Shown piece by piece: positions 7,442 through 16,004 of a stretch of DNA of 64,000 nt. This DNA comes from a virus. The DNA lies in IMG/VR virus record IMGVR_UViG_3300042922_000850, positions 102,759 to 166,758 of that record. One strand, given 5' to 3'. Made by a program: the position numbers and the translations under genes. The notes beneath the pieces are model-generated. The model did no database searches. It saw only the letters and a program-made list of their open reading frames with translations, and was not told where the DNA came from. The number at the start of each line of letters is the position of its first letter. Positions within the stretch are counted from its first letter, which is position 1.

Positions 7442-7849
7442 ATGTCTAAATTGGTAAGCGCTAAATGCAAAAAATGCGGGAACTATCTTAATTTTGATAT
7501 TGGAAATATGGATAAAGAAGAAGCTGAGAACTCGCTTAAAGCAATCCGCAGTTGGCAATGTTCTGCCGGCAATCATGTAGAATTGATGTCACCCTTTGAT
7601 TTATACGAATTTGATTGGGATAATATCACAGAGAACGAACCCGTAACAGAAGAACAGTTTCAAGCAGATTTAAAAGAAAAGTTTAAGGAAGTATATTCTT
7701 CTGACGAATTTGGAGAAGCATATAGTATTGATAGCTTTGCTTTAGGGAAGTGCCTTTGCCACCCTCGCAATGGTGACGAGGATAGTATGATCATCTTTGA
7801 CTTTATTCACGGACCAAGCGGAAAGAGATATTATATATCCATGTTATAG
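7442..7849 (+). CDS. zinc-ribbon-like hypothetical protein
   Basis: A 135-residue protein with an AGGAAGGAG site. The N-terminus has CKKCGNYLNF (C9 and C12) and a later QCSAGNH (C40), resembling half of a treble-clef or zinc ribbon; a CLC pair occurs near 106-108. The C-terminus (DFIHGPSGKRYYISML) looks like a beta hairpin. First gene after the 7401 promoter and directly upstream of the Rad50-like N half. Function unknown. Confidence 0.7.
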   Translation: MSKLVSAKCKKCGNYLNFDIGNMDKEEAENSLKAIRSWQCSAGNHVELMSPFDLYEFDWDNITENEPVTEEQFQADLKEKFKEVYSSDEFGEAYSIDSFALGKCLCHPRNGDEDSMIIFDFIHGPSGKRYYISML

Positions 7850-7865
7850 AAAGGAAACCTCAATT

Positions 7866-9173
7866 ATGAGAAAAATTAAACTGGTAATTCTGCATAATTT
7901 TAAGTCTCATGCTCACAGCGAAATTCCATTCGATGATTTTACTGCGATAATCGGCCCATCGAATAGTGGCAAGTCAACAGTTTTTAAGGCTATTCGTCTG
8001 TGCTTATATAATGAACCATCAGGAGATCGATTCATTACGCATGGCGAAAAATTATGTTATGTAGAGGTAAGATTTGATGATAACTCCGGGATACGAAGAA
8101 CTCGTGGTAAGGATGACCAGGAGATAAACCTCTATGAAATCATTCATACAGATGGTAAAGTTGATCCCTATACAAATTTCGGGGCAGGTCCGGTTGCTCC
8201 CATTATCGCATTTCATGGTATGCCAAAAGTAAATTTATTTGGCGAAGAGGAATGTTTGAATATGGCAGACCAATTTTCTGCACCCTTTTTGCTAACCTCG
8301 ACTTCTGAAAAACGGGCAAAAATGATTGGTAAAATAGCTAAGACTGACGTCGCTGACCTTGCTCTCTCAAATCTTAATTCTGAGGTAAGAAATAGAACTG
8401 CCTTAAAGAAGAAATATACCAAGGAACTCAAAGAAAAACATGAATCACTCAAGGAACTAAAGGATTTGCCTTATGCTGAAAGCTTGATAGATTCGCTAGA
8501 CCTAAAACTTGATAAGGCGAAGAATATCGACAATAGACTAAGGCGAATTATGGTTATACAAAAAGAATTAGAAGCGCTGACGAAGAAAAAAGACAGTCTC
8601 TTTGATTTCATTCAAAAAGAAGCTGACATAAATAATCTGATCAATCAATTAGATGGGATATTGGCCTTAGACCACAGAATGACAAAGATAATAACCATCC
8701 AGAGGAATTTGATAAAGGCTATCGGAGAAAAAGATGCTACGCAAAGATTAATCGATACCGTAGATATGGATCAGCTTGGCGCTATTTGTATAGATATGGA
8801 TAAGCTTCTTTCCGTTACTGCAGATGTATTCCATATTCAAAAGATACAAGAAAAATTAGAGTCAGAGATAAAACGGAAGGGTATCGCAGAAAAAACAATT
8901 AAAGATGTTCCAGATGTTGATCTTATTGTCAGTGAATTGGAAAATTGCCGCTCAACCCTGCTAAGCTTAAACAATATTCTTTCGATTAAGTCAAAACTTG
9001 ATACAGAAAAGTTAAGGGTACCGAGAGGAAGAGAGGTTATAGCAAACCTTGAAAAACAATATACTGGTAAATTCGAAATATATAAGCAAGCTCTGATTGA
9101 TAATAAACAGTGTCCTGTCTGTCAATCAGAAATAACAGAGGAGAAAGTGGCCGCAATCACAGACTTGATGTAA
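7866..9173 (+). CDS. Rad50/SbcC-like ATPase, N-terminal half with zinc hook
   Basis: 435 residues from ATG 7866 (AAAGGAAAC before it). It carries Walker A GPSNSGKS (30-37), a Rad50-type N-lobe (NMADQFSAPFLL), then about 250 residues of coiled coil with LKELKDL and KKKDSLFDFI heptads. It ends shortly after a zinc-hook CPVC at 416-419. No Walker B, signature or H-loop is present. Those lie in a separate gene at 13928-14620, so the two products probably assemble into one ATPase head, with a hook on this arm only. Together with the Mre11-like protein it would process DNA ends in recombination or replication restart. The split right after the hook is unusual. Confidence 0.85.
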   Translation: MRKIKLVILHNFKSHAHSEIPFDDFTAIIGPSNSGKSTVFKAIRLCLYNEPSGDRFITHGEKLCYVEVRFDDNSGIRRTRGKDDQEINLYEIIHTDGKVDPYTNFGAGPVAPIIAFHGMPKVNLFGEEECLNMADQFSAPFLLTSTSEKRAKMIGKIAKTDVADLALSNLNSEVRNRTALKKKYTKELKEKHESLKELKDLPYAESLIDSLDLKLDKAKNIDNRLRRIMVIQKELEALTKKKDSLFDFIQKEADINNLINQLDGILALDHRMTKIITIQRNLIKAIGEKDATQRLIDTVDMDQLGAICIDMDKLLSVTADVFHIQKIQEKLESEIKRKGIAEKTIKDVPDVDLIVSELENCRSTLLSLNNILSIKSKLDTEKLRVPRGREVIANLEKQYTGKFEIYKQALIDNKQCPVCQSEITEEKVAAITDLM

Positions 9174-9185
9174 GGAGGTGGCATA

Positions 9186-12100
9186 ATGCAAGAAGAAAAA
9201 GATCGCGATAAGTTTACTCATTTGCACGTACATACCCAAGGTTCGTTAGCAGATTCTATGTTAAAAGAAATTGAACTTGCAAAAGCAATTAAAGCAAAAG
9301 GGATGCACGCAGTTGCGATTACAGATCACGGTAATATGTTCAATGTAATAAAGTTCTATAAAGCTTGTAAGCGTGAGGGTATTAAGCCAATAATCGGTAT
9401 GGAAGCTTATGTCGCCCCGAGATCTAATTTATTAAAACAACATAAAATAGATGATGCAAATTACCATTTGGTTCTACTCGCAGAAAACAATGATGGTTAT
9501 CAGAATTTAATGAGTATTGCTTCAGATTCATCAATTAACGGTATGTACTATAGGCCTAGAACAGACAAGTCGAAACTAAGAGAATGGAGCAAAGGCATAA
9601 TCGCTTTATCTGCTTGTTTAGGTGGAGAGGTTCAGCAATATATTCTCGAAAAAGATTACAATACGGCAAAGAAAGTTGCTTTAGAATATCAAGATATTTT
9701 TGGAGTTGGTAATTTCTTTTTAGAATTGCAAGACCATGGCCTGCCTGAACAAAAGATGGTAAATGAAGCTTTGCTTAAAATGAGCAAGGAGACGAATATA
9801 CCTCTGGTTTGCACAAATGACTGCCATTATCTAACCAATGGCGATTATGAGCCACACGACGTTCTCATGGCTATCCAAGCAAAGACCACAGTAGATAGCG
9901 AAAAACGAAAAAAGTATGGATCGGATCAATTCTATGTAAAAACGCAAGAAGAAATGGAACAACTATTCAGTTATATCCCAGAGGCGCTTGAAAATACAGT
10001 AAAGATTGCAGAGCGATGTAATGTGGTAATTGATTTTCACTCTAATAAATTACCGCCATTCCGGTTACCGGCTAACTTTACTGGGACTAATTTCGAATAT
10101 CTTATGATGCTTACGTATAAAGGTTTGAAGAAATTTTATGGTGAAATAACGCCAGAGATTAAAGAAAAAGCTGAATACGAAGCAAATGTTGTAAATGGTA
10201 TGGGTTATGTAAATTACTTCTTAATTGTGTGGGACTTTTTCCGGTTCTGCATTGAGGGAACTGATGAACCAGGCCAACCAAGTCCTCCAGGATGGATACC
10301 AATTTTAACAGGTCCAGGCAGAGGAAGCGGAGCAGGAAGTATTCTGTTATATGCCTTAGAAATTACTAAAATAGATCCAATAAGATATGACCTTTTGTTC
10401 GAGAGATTTTTAGACCCATCTCGTGTTTCCATGCCAGATGTGGATAGCGATTTCGAATATGAGAGAAGACAGGAGGTTATTGATTATGTAATTCGAAAAT
10501 ACGGAAGACAATCTGTGTGCCAGATTATAACGTACGGCACATTAGCAGCAAGGGCCGCTATTCGAGCAGTTGGTAAAGCGCTTGATTTGCCGTATAGTAT
10601 TTATGATGAAACGGCAAAAATGATACCGATTGAACCGGGGATTACAATTAAAGATGCTCTGGAACAAAATCCAGATTTATTTCGTAAGTACGATAATGAT
10701 GAAATCATACATCGTCTGCTTAATATTTCTATGAGACTAGAAGGACTACCGACTTATACAAGTACTCATGCTGCAGGTGTGTTAATCACGGATGATCGTG
10801 GAGTTACCGCACACGTTCCGGTTTGGGCAAATGAGGGCGCGATTGTATCTCAATATGATATGAATATACTTGAAGAGTTAGGGCTTCTGAAAATGGACTT
10901 CCTTGGGCTTCGTACACTAGGAGTAATTCGAGAAGCTATGGACATGATTAAGAAAAACCATGGGGTTACAGTTGACCTTGATCAGGTTTATCAATGTCTG
11001 GATATGGCTCCGCTACGATTACTTGAAGAAGGGAAGACAGATGGTATTTTCCAGTTAGAAGGTGGCGGTCTAACTGAGTTTGTAAGAGAGTTAAAGCCAA
11101 AGAGCATGGAAGAGTGGATTGCTGTAATTTCTCTCTATCGCCCAGGACCAATGGATTCAATTCCACAATATATGGCCAATCGAAGAAACCCGGACCTTAT
11201 CCAATATCCGTTCGAGGTATTACGAGAAGTGCTTGGGGAAACCTTTGGAGTCCTCTGCTATCAAGAGCAATGTATGAAATCTGTTATTATTGTATCAGGA
11301 TATGATAAATCCGACTCTGATGGCTTTCGTAAGGTTATTTCGAAGAAGAAGAAAGACCTAATCCCATTACATCGAAAATGGTTTATCGACGGAAGAAACC
11401 AAGTGGATTTGGACGAATACGGAAAGCAAAAGGACTATGGGCACGTTATACCAGGAGGCATTACAAAAGGGCAAGCAAGAGAAGCTTTAGAGAGGTTCTT
11501 CGATAAGATGGAGGACTTTGGTAAATATGCTTTTAACAAATCCCATGCCGCAGCGTATGCCGTTGTTGGATATGTAACTGCGTGGCTGAAGTTCTATTAT
11601 CCAGTAGAATTTATGGCGGCATTAATGAATTCTTTAGCAGGAGCTACAAAGCAAACAAAAACCGCTCGTTATATTAACCACTGCAGAAACAGTCTTGGTA
11701 TTGATATTGTTGCACCAGATATTAACACGAGTGAGGAAAGATTTGTTGCCACAGAAGATGGAAAAATCATCTTTACATTAAACGCAAAAAATGTATCAGC
11801 GACTAGCTTGCAAATCATTAAAGCGCAAAGAGCCACATCTAAATTTAGAGACTTTGATGACTTTATACGCAGAACTCTCGACGGAGTGGGAAAACAAGAT
11901 ATTACTGCGTTCGCTTCTATAGGAGCATTTGATAGCCTTGGTAGCATAAGTTCACAAATCACTGCAGGAGCCGCCGATATTGCTGACAAGATGTCCAAAA
12001 CCAAACAAGCAAGAGCCAGAGCAAGAAATTCGGGGAGAGCATTTGAAATTGAAAAATGGTTAACCCTCGATGTAGCTATACCTTATGGTATAAAAGAGTT

Positions 12101-12743
12101 TCCGAACAGAGTTCGTTGGGCTTTGGAAAAAGAATATCTGGGATTATATCTAACAGGCCACCCAATCTATGACTATCTTTATTACTCAGAACAATACTCT
12201 AATTTTAAGCTATCCGAGTTAGATTACGAGATCGATGAAGAAACCGGATTGGTAATTATGAGTACACCAATCCACGGAAGAAAAACAGTAAGGTTTGTTG
12301 GAATGTTTAGCAGCATAAAGAAAACCATTACAAGAAAGAATAAAGAAAAGATGGCTATCGCAGAAGTTGAAGACTTAACCGGTACCGCAAAGATGATGAT
12401 ATGGCCAAATAATTATCTGGCTGTGGAAGACTTATTATCTACGGATAAGGTCTACGACTTTACAGGATATATTAAAACAGATCCAGAGGAACCACCGGTC
12501 ATTGTCCTAACTTCTCTCGAACCACTTGAAATACCAAAAATCAAGAAGCTCGTTATTCGAGAAAACGACAGGTTTAAACTCAAATCCGTTGTTGATTCCA
12601 TTCGTTACAACAGACTTTTTAGAGGAGATACTCCGGTATATGTGGAGTGTGGTAATATCAGGTTGCTGCTTGATAATAAATGCTGGGTAAACTTGGACAC
12701 AATAGACTTGAGTGAGTGCGAATATCAAATTATTGACAAATAA
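9186..12743 (+). CDS. dnaE: DNA polymerase III alpha subunit (DnaE type)
   Basis: 1185 residues, close to bacterial DnaE (about 1160). The N-terminal PHP domain shows HLHVHT (12-17) and ITDHGN. The polymerase core has GPGRGSGAGS, the catalytic pair in PDVDSDF (D418 and D420) and the third Asp in MDFLGLRTLG (D571). HAAGVLITD, FNKSHAAAYA and a helix-hairpin-helix region follow. The C-terminal part (about 1030-1115, GMFSSIKKTITRKNKEKMA) is the OB-fold. It lacks the exonuclease insertion of PolC. This is the phage replicative polymerase; no intein or frameshift is seen. Ribosome site AAGGAGGTGG. Confidence 0.96.
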   Translation: MQEEKDRDKFTHLHVHTQGSLADSMLKEIELAKAIKAKGMHAVAITDHGNMFNVIKFYKACKREGIKPIIGMEAYVAPRSNLLKQHKIDDANYHLVLLAENNDGYQNLMSIASDSSINGMYYRPRTDKSKLREWSKGIIALSACLGGEVQQYILEKDYNTAKKVALEYQDIFGVGNFFLELQDHGLPEQKMVNEALLKMSKETNIPLVCTNDCHYLTNGDYEPHDVLMAIQAKTTVDSEKRKKYGSDQFYVKTQEEMEQLFSYIPEALENTVKIAERCNVVIDFHSNKLPPFRLPANFTGTNFEYLMMLTYKGLKKFYGEITPEIKEKAEYEANVVNGMGYVNYFLIVWDFFRFCIEGTDEPGQPSPPGWIPILTGPGRGSGAGSILLYALEITKIDPIRYDLLFERFLDPSRVSMPDVDSDFEYERRQEVIDYVIRKYGRQSVCQIITYGTLAARAAIRAVGKALDLPYSIYDETAKMIPIEPGITIKDALEQNPDLFRKYDNDEIIHRLLNISMRLEGLPTYTSTHAAGVLITDDRGVTAHVPVWANEGAIVSQYDMNILEELGLLKMDFLGLRTLGVIREAMDMIKKNHGVTVDLDQVYQCLDMAPLRLLEEGKTDGIFQLEGGGLTEFVRELKPKSMEEWIAVISLYRPGPMDSIPQYMANRRNPDLIQYPFEVLREVLGETFGVLCYQEQCMKSVIIVSGYDKSDSDGFRKVISKKKKDLIPLHRKWFIDGRNQVDLDEYGKQKDYGHVIPGGITKGQAREALERFFDKMEDFGKYAFNKSHAAAYAVVGYVTAWLKFYYPVEFMAALMNSLAGATKQTKTARYINHCRNSLGIDIVAPDINTSEERFVATEDGKIIFTLNAKNVSATSLQIIKAQRATSKFRDFDDFIRRTLDGVGKQDITAFASIGAFDSLGSISSQITAGAADIADKMSKTKQARARARNSGRAFEIEKWLTLDVAIPYGIKEFPNRVRWALEKEYLGLYLTGHPIYDYLYYSEQYSNFKLSELDYEIDEETGLVIMSTPIHGRKTVRFVGMFSSIKKTITRKNKEKMAIAEVEDLTGTAKMMIWPNNYLAVEDLLSTDKVYDFTGYIKTDPEEPPVIVLTSLEPLEIPKIKKLVIRENDRFKLKSVVDSIRYNRLFRGDTPVYVECGNIRLLLDNKCWVNLDTIDLSECEYQIIDK

Positions 12744-12757
12744 AGGAGGCTATTTAT

Positions 12758-13012
12758 ATGGCGACAATTACAGAAAATGATATCTTAAAAGTAAAAAACG
12801 AGGCTCTTGCAATCAGAGACCAGGTGATTTCTGCAAAATCAACACTTGAAAACGTAACAACTAATATTAAAAATTATGAGGAAGAATTGAGACAATTAGA
12901 TGTTGACCCAGATAAGATAGATGAAAAAATTGCCGAGATGTCAGCACAGCGAGATGAGATTTACACATCTTCCTTACAAACCATAAATGATTGGAAATCA
13001 AAAATGGTTTAG
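12758..13012 (+). CDS. coiled-coil protein between the Rad50 halves
   Basis: 84 residues, helical throughout, with heptads in the first 55 (VKNEALAIRDQVISAKSTLE, NYEEELRQLD). It has a strong AAGGAGG site and follows dnaE by 14 bases. Its place between the two Rad50-like halves suggests it may be an accessory or arm segment of that complex, but this is inference; it could equally be a small structural helper. Confidence 0.7.
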   Translation: MATITENDILKVKNEALAIRDQVISAKSTLENVTTNIKNYEEELRQLDVDPDKIDEKIAEMSAQRDEIYTSSLQTINDWKSKMV

Positions 13013-13023
13013 GGGGAAGATGA

Positions 13024-14004
13024 TTGCTCGGTAAACCGTGGACAGATGCAGATAAAGACTTCTTAATTAAGTCATACGCTGAAGAAAGTATCGAATACAT
13101 ATCTGATTATCTAGGCAGAAGTAAAAATGCTGTTATGGCCAAAGCCAGAGAACTTGACTTGAAAAAGATAGTCAAAAAGAATACTTGGACAGAACAAGAG
13201 ATTTCTTATTTGGTAAAGATGTACCCTAAACAAAGTGCCAAATACATCGCTAAGAAATTAGGGCGTGGGGTCGATGCGGTCTTCCGTATGGCACACAAAA
13301 TGAATTTAACAAAGAAAAGGGGCAGAAAAGCAAAACCCAGATGGACACAAGACGAAATATTCTACCTCACAAATTTATATGCAACAAAAGATATTAAAAA
13401 GATTGCGGAAAGATTAGGAAGAACGGAATCGGCTGTAATTCATAAGGCTTCACAACTTCATTTATTCAGGGAGAAGAATTACAATCGAAACGGTGTTCCT
13501 TGGGCAGACTCGGAGTTCGATTATCTGAGAAAACACTATGCAACAAAGAATACCGTAACGCTATCCATTGAGATGGATCGCCCAATAAGCACTATTCAGG
13601 AGTATGCAGCTAGGATGGGTATACACAAGAAAAGAGCCGCCGCACCTAAGCCACTTCGAAAAATAAGTCATGGCGGTATAGGGAAGTGGACGGATTGGGA
13701 ATCGCAATATCTTAGAGAGACGTATGATATATTCCATTGGAAACACATGCGTTATGATGCATTGTGTCGTTCTCCCAAGTCAATCAACAAAAGATTAAAA
13801 ACCATGGGACTATACGAACTACGTGTACGAAGAGTTCGTAGTTATACGGTAGTTTTTTATTACCGAACAGAAGAAGAACTGAGACAAAAATGGGAATATG
13901 TGAATTTTTGGAAAGAGGTGACAAACGATGCTTACCCAGGATCAAGAAAAGATGGCTACAGATTTCGAGGCAGCATTGCAGCAGTTGAAAGAGGCTGTAA
14001 GTAA
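13024..14004 (+). CDS. five-repeat Myb/SANT-like DNA-binding protein
   Basis: 326 residues from TTG 13024, with GGGGGAAG before it; no usable ATG is nearby. It carries five tandem repeats of about 40-50 residues, beginning near W6, W55, W107, W160 and W222. Each has the pattern W-T/A-x2-E/D-x3-L-x4-Y, then IA-x2-LGR-x3-AV-x2-KA-x2-L, typical of Myb/SANT or GcrA-like helix-turn-helix units. The tail is basic. It should bind DNA over an extended site and might be a transcription or replication regulator. The last 77 bases overlap the Rad50-like C-half gene. Confidence 0.8.
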   Translation: MLGKPWTDADKDFLIKSYAEESIEYISDYLGRSKNAVMAKARELDLKKIVKKNTWTEQEISYLVKMYPKQSAKYIAKKLGRGVDAVFRMAHKMNLTKKRGRKAKPRWTQDEIFYLTNLYATKDIKKIAERLGRTESAVIHKASQLHLFREKNYNRNGVPWADSEFDYLRKHYATKNTVTLSIEMDRPISTIQEYAARMGIHKKRAAAPKPLRKISHGGIGKWTDWESQYLRETYDIFHWKHMRYDALCRSPKSINKRLKTMGLYELRVRRVRSYTVVFYYRTEEELRQKWEYVNFWKEVTNDAYPGSRKDGYRFRGSIAAVERGCK

Positions 14005-14620
14005 AATGCGATTTAGAAAGGAAACTCTTCTAAACGACTCTGAAAAGTTACAAAAAGACATCGATGATTTAAAGATTGGTGATTATGATAAGGCAGCTAT
14101 CCTGATGAATAAATTAGCAAACAATCAACGGGCAGCGGCAAGTGAACAGTTATCTAAATTAGGGACGATGGCGTTACAGTATACTTTTGGCCCTAACTAT
14201 GAGATGCAAATTGAAATGGCAGGGACTTTGAAAAAGCCTAAAGCAGACATATGGTTTATTCAAGATGGAAAAGTCGATGAAAGAGAAGATCCGATGGAAG
14301 ACAATGGTGGTGGCGTTGTCGATATTATTGGTTCCTCCATGCGCGTAGTGATTATGGATAACTATTCTGATGCTTCAAAAGGAATTCCTTATATTGATGG
14401 ACCGATCCTATTTGATGAACCCTTCAAGATGGTTAGTAGTGAATACATACCTCAAATGAGCGAATTTATTTCTAACGTAGCGAAGGATTTTAACCGACAG
14501 GTTATTGCGGTAACCCATAACGATTATCTATCATCTATGACAGACTCAAACATTTTTATCTCATTGGATGAGAACAAAAGGAGCGTTGTCGTTATACAAA
14601 AGAACAAAAAGGAGGAATAA
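13928..14620 (+). CDS. Rad50/SbcC-like ATPase, C-terminal half
   Basis: 230 residues from ATG 13928 (GAGGTGACAAACG before it). An N-terminal coiled coil (1-75) leads into an ATPase C-lobe: a signature-like NGGGVVDIIGSSMR (126-139), Walker B GPILFDEP (158-165) and an H-loop VIAVTHND (192-199). There is no Walker A. It is the natural complement of the N half at 7866-9173. The canonical LSGGE signature is degenerate (NGGG). RecF/SMC-type alternatives are less likely given the Mre11-like gene and the hook-bearing partner. Confidence 0.8.
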   Translation: MLTQDQEKMATDFEAALQQLKEAVSKMRFRKETLLNDSEKLQKDIDDLKIGDYDKAAILMNKLANNQRAAASEQLSKLGTMALQYTFGPNYEMQIEMAGTLKKPKADIWFIQDGKVDEREDPMEDNGGGVVDIIGSSMRVVIMDNYSDASKGIPYIDGPILFDEPFKMVSSEYIPQMSEFISNVAKDFNRQVIAVTHNDYLSSMTDSNIFISLDENKRSVVVIQKNKKEE

Positions 14621-14902
14621 ATGCCCATGCTATTATTCGGGAAGAAAGAAAGTGTTTGTGCACCAACCCCAAAGTATCGGACCGAAATTTCCAAATTGGT
14701 TGATGAGCGAAAAGCAGTACAAAATGTAATGCGGTTTATCTGTGATCCGGATTTGTATAATGTTTACCAGGATAAGTTACAGAATATTGATGCGGAACTT
14801 GGTTTACTATATAAAAAGGCTCGCACAGAAAACGAAAGGAATGATCAGTTGTATGTTGTCACCTCAACTATTAAGCAATATCAAAAAAATCTTTATCAAT
14901 AA
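14621..14902 (+). CDS. small helical hypothetical protein
   Basis: 93 residues, starting immediately after the previous stop, with AAAAGGAGGAATAA before the ATG. It is helical, with heptad-like DKLQNIDAELGLLYKKA. It overlaps the next gene by 50 bases. Possibly works with the Rad50-like complex by position only. No domain recognised. Confidence 0.65.
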   Translation: MPMLLFGKKESVCAPTPKYRTEISKLVDERKAVQNVMRFICDPDLYNVYQDKLQNIDAELGLLYKKARTENERNDQLYVVTSTIKQYQKNLYQ

Positions 14903-15317
14903 AATTGAATTGATGCAACAACGCGATGAATTACGAACCTCCGTCGCAAATGGAAAAGACTTTTTTTATAAGTACGCAAAGTCTGGTGATGGCAAGCTTC
15001 TTGGCGATGGTGCTCAAAGGATGTTGGAGATAATCCAGCGGATAGCGGACATTGAGAGTGAAATAAAAAGGATGGATACTCTGATTATTTCAAACCTAGA
15101 AATGGAAATTAACCAAGTTAATTTTAAGTTTGTCATCCCGCAACACCCAAATGATGCGGGCGATATTATACAAAGCACAGAATATTTTGTAACAAATGAG
15201 GATACTTCAAGAGAAAATAGCTTGGATATTAATGATTTATGGACTATTATACTTTTGAAGGAGATGTTTGATGTTAAAAACGTTGAGCTAATTCCGAAAG
15301 AGAAAGGTGGTGAATAA
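14853..15317 (+). CDS. hypothetical protein
   Basis: About 154 residues from ATG 14853, which has AAAGGA 12 bases upstream; an in-frame ATG at 14742 lies deep in the previous gene without a site. The first 75 residues are helical (IIQRIADIESEIKRMD); the rest looks alpha/beta. No recognised family. The next gene's ribosome site lies in its 3' end. Confidence 0.65.
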   Translation: MLSPQLLSNIKKIFINKIELMQQRDELRTSVANGKDFFYKYAKSGDGKLLGDGAQRMLEIIQRIADIESEIKRMDTLIISNLEMEINQVNFKFVIPQHPNDAGDIIQSTEYFVTNEDTSRENSLDINDLWTIILLKEMFDVKNVELIPKEKGGE

Positions 15318-15318
15318 G

Positions 15319-15570
15319 ATGTTTATTAATTTTTACGATGAGTTAGAAATGATCGACGAGTTAAAACAGAGAGTTGGCGAACTTGTAGTTTTACACTATG
15401 AGTGTGAAGACTGCGGGACCGATCAGGTAACAGATGAGTTAGAGATAACTTCTGACATGATTGATGATTTACAAGCAGATGGATATTTTATGTGTAGTTG
15501 GCCTTGTACTGATTGCGGCGCAAACACTAAGTTTATGAGAACAGACATGATGAGGGGAATTGAGTACTAG
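15319..15570 (+). CDS. zinc-ribbon-like small protein
   Basis: 83 residues from ATG 15319 (AAAGGTGGTG before it). Two CxxC pairs, CEDCG (29-33) and CTDCG (63-67), about 30 residues apart, plus another Cys in FMCSW, look like a zinc ribbon. The N-terminus is acidic and helical. It may bind nucleic acid or protein through zinc. No exact family recognised. Confidence 0.7.
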   Translation: MFINFYDELEMIDELKQRVGELVVLHYECEDCGTDQVTDELEITSDMIDDLQADGYFMCSWPCTDCGANTKFMRTDMMRGIEY

Positions 15571-15590
15571 GCATACGGGGGTAAAGTGGA

Positions 15591-15731
15591 ATGTGTATTT
15601 TTAAGAAGGTTGCTACTGCTATATTAAAGTTCGTGACAGTAGTTGTTGTACCAGCTACATATCTTTTAATCAAAGGGTTCGTTGATTCTATGTTCCCGTC
15701 TTCTGCACGAGAAATATTTGAAAATTCATAA
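15591..15731 (+). CDS. 46-residue single-helix membrane protein
   Basis: A small ORF with a GGGGGT site eight bases before the ATG. After a short basic start (MCIFKK) comes one hydrophobic stretch of about 20 residues (ILKFVTVVVVPATYLLI), then a short polar tail. It is probably a membrane miniprotein. The stop codon lies in the loop of a 14-base inverted repeat. Confidence 0.6.
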   Translation: MCIFKKVATAILKFVTVVVVPATYLLIKGFVDSMFPSSAREIFENS

Positions 15732-15747
15732 TCTCAAATATTTCTCG
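15708..15747. repeat. 14-bp inverted repeat at gene end
   Basis: CGAGAAATATTTGA (15708-15721) and TCAAATATTTCTCG (15734-15747) form a perfect 14-base stem with the upstream stop codon in the 12-base loop. There is no T-run; TATAAGAAA follows at once. It could terminate, stabilise the mRNA end or bind a regulator. Confidence 0.55.
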
Positions 15748-15884
15748 TATAAGAAAGGTGAAGCGGGGCAACCCCGCCTGGAAACGATAATATACAGGCT
15801 TGTTATATAGTATGTTTGTAAGGTTAGCAAATAAAACAAATAACCATATTATCAACGAAATACAAAATATAACTATAATACTAG

Positions 15885-15916
15885 GCTCTTGGCGGTTTGC
15901 CAAGAGCTATTTATTT
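15885..15916 (+). terminator. Rho-independent terminator
   Basis: Stem GCTCTTGGC / GCCAAGAGC with loop GGTTT, followed by TATTTATTT. Confidence 0.75.
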
Positions 15917-15942
15917 CATTAAATTTTATGGTATAAGAAAGA

Positions 15943-15985
15943 AAAGGTAGAGAAGACACGATTCTCTACCTTTAAATAATTTTAT
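15943..15985 (+). terminator. hairpin, terminator or leader structure
   Basis: A 12-base perfect stem AAAGGTAGAGAA / TTCTCTACCTTT with loop GACACGA (15943-15973), followed by AAATAATTTTATTT. It stands 70 bases after another terminator and directly before the ribosome site of the next gene. It may act as a second terminator or as a leader hairpin. GGTATAAGAAA precedes it. Confidence 0.6.
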
Positions 15986-16004
15986 TTAAAGGAGGATAAA
16001 AACT

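Larger units (their letters stand above)
15732..16004 (+). other. non-coding stretch with hairpins, possible small RNA
   Basis: 273 bases without a credible gene. In order: the second arm of the inverted repeat, CTCGTATAAGAAAGG, a GC-rich hairpin GCGGGG-CAA-CCCCGC, a GCCTG...CAGGC pairing over 24 bases, an AT-rich stretch, then the terminators at 15885 and 15943. The structured start, AT-rich body and terminator at the end would suit a short non-coding RNA, but no known RNA family is recognised. Confidence 0.4.

Noticed and set aside
9186-12743. Intein or PolC exonuclease insertion in the polymerase
   Set aside because: The domain order is continuous, with a length typical for DnaE and no splice-type Cys/Asn borders.
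15873-15878. TATAAT at 15873 as a promoter
   Set aside because: No -35 box, and transcription would start inside the terminator hairpin at 15885.
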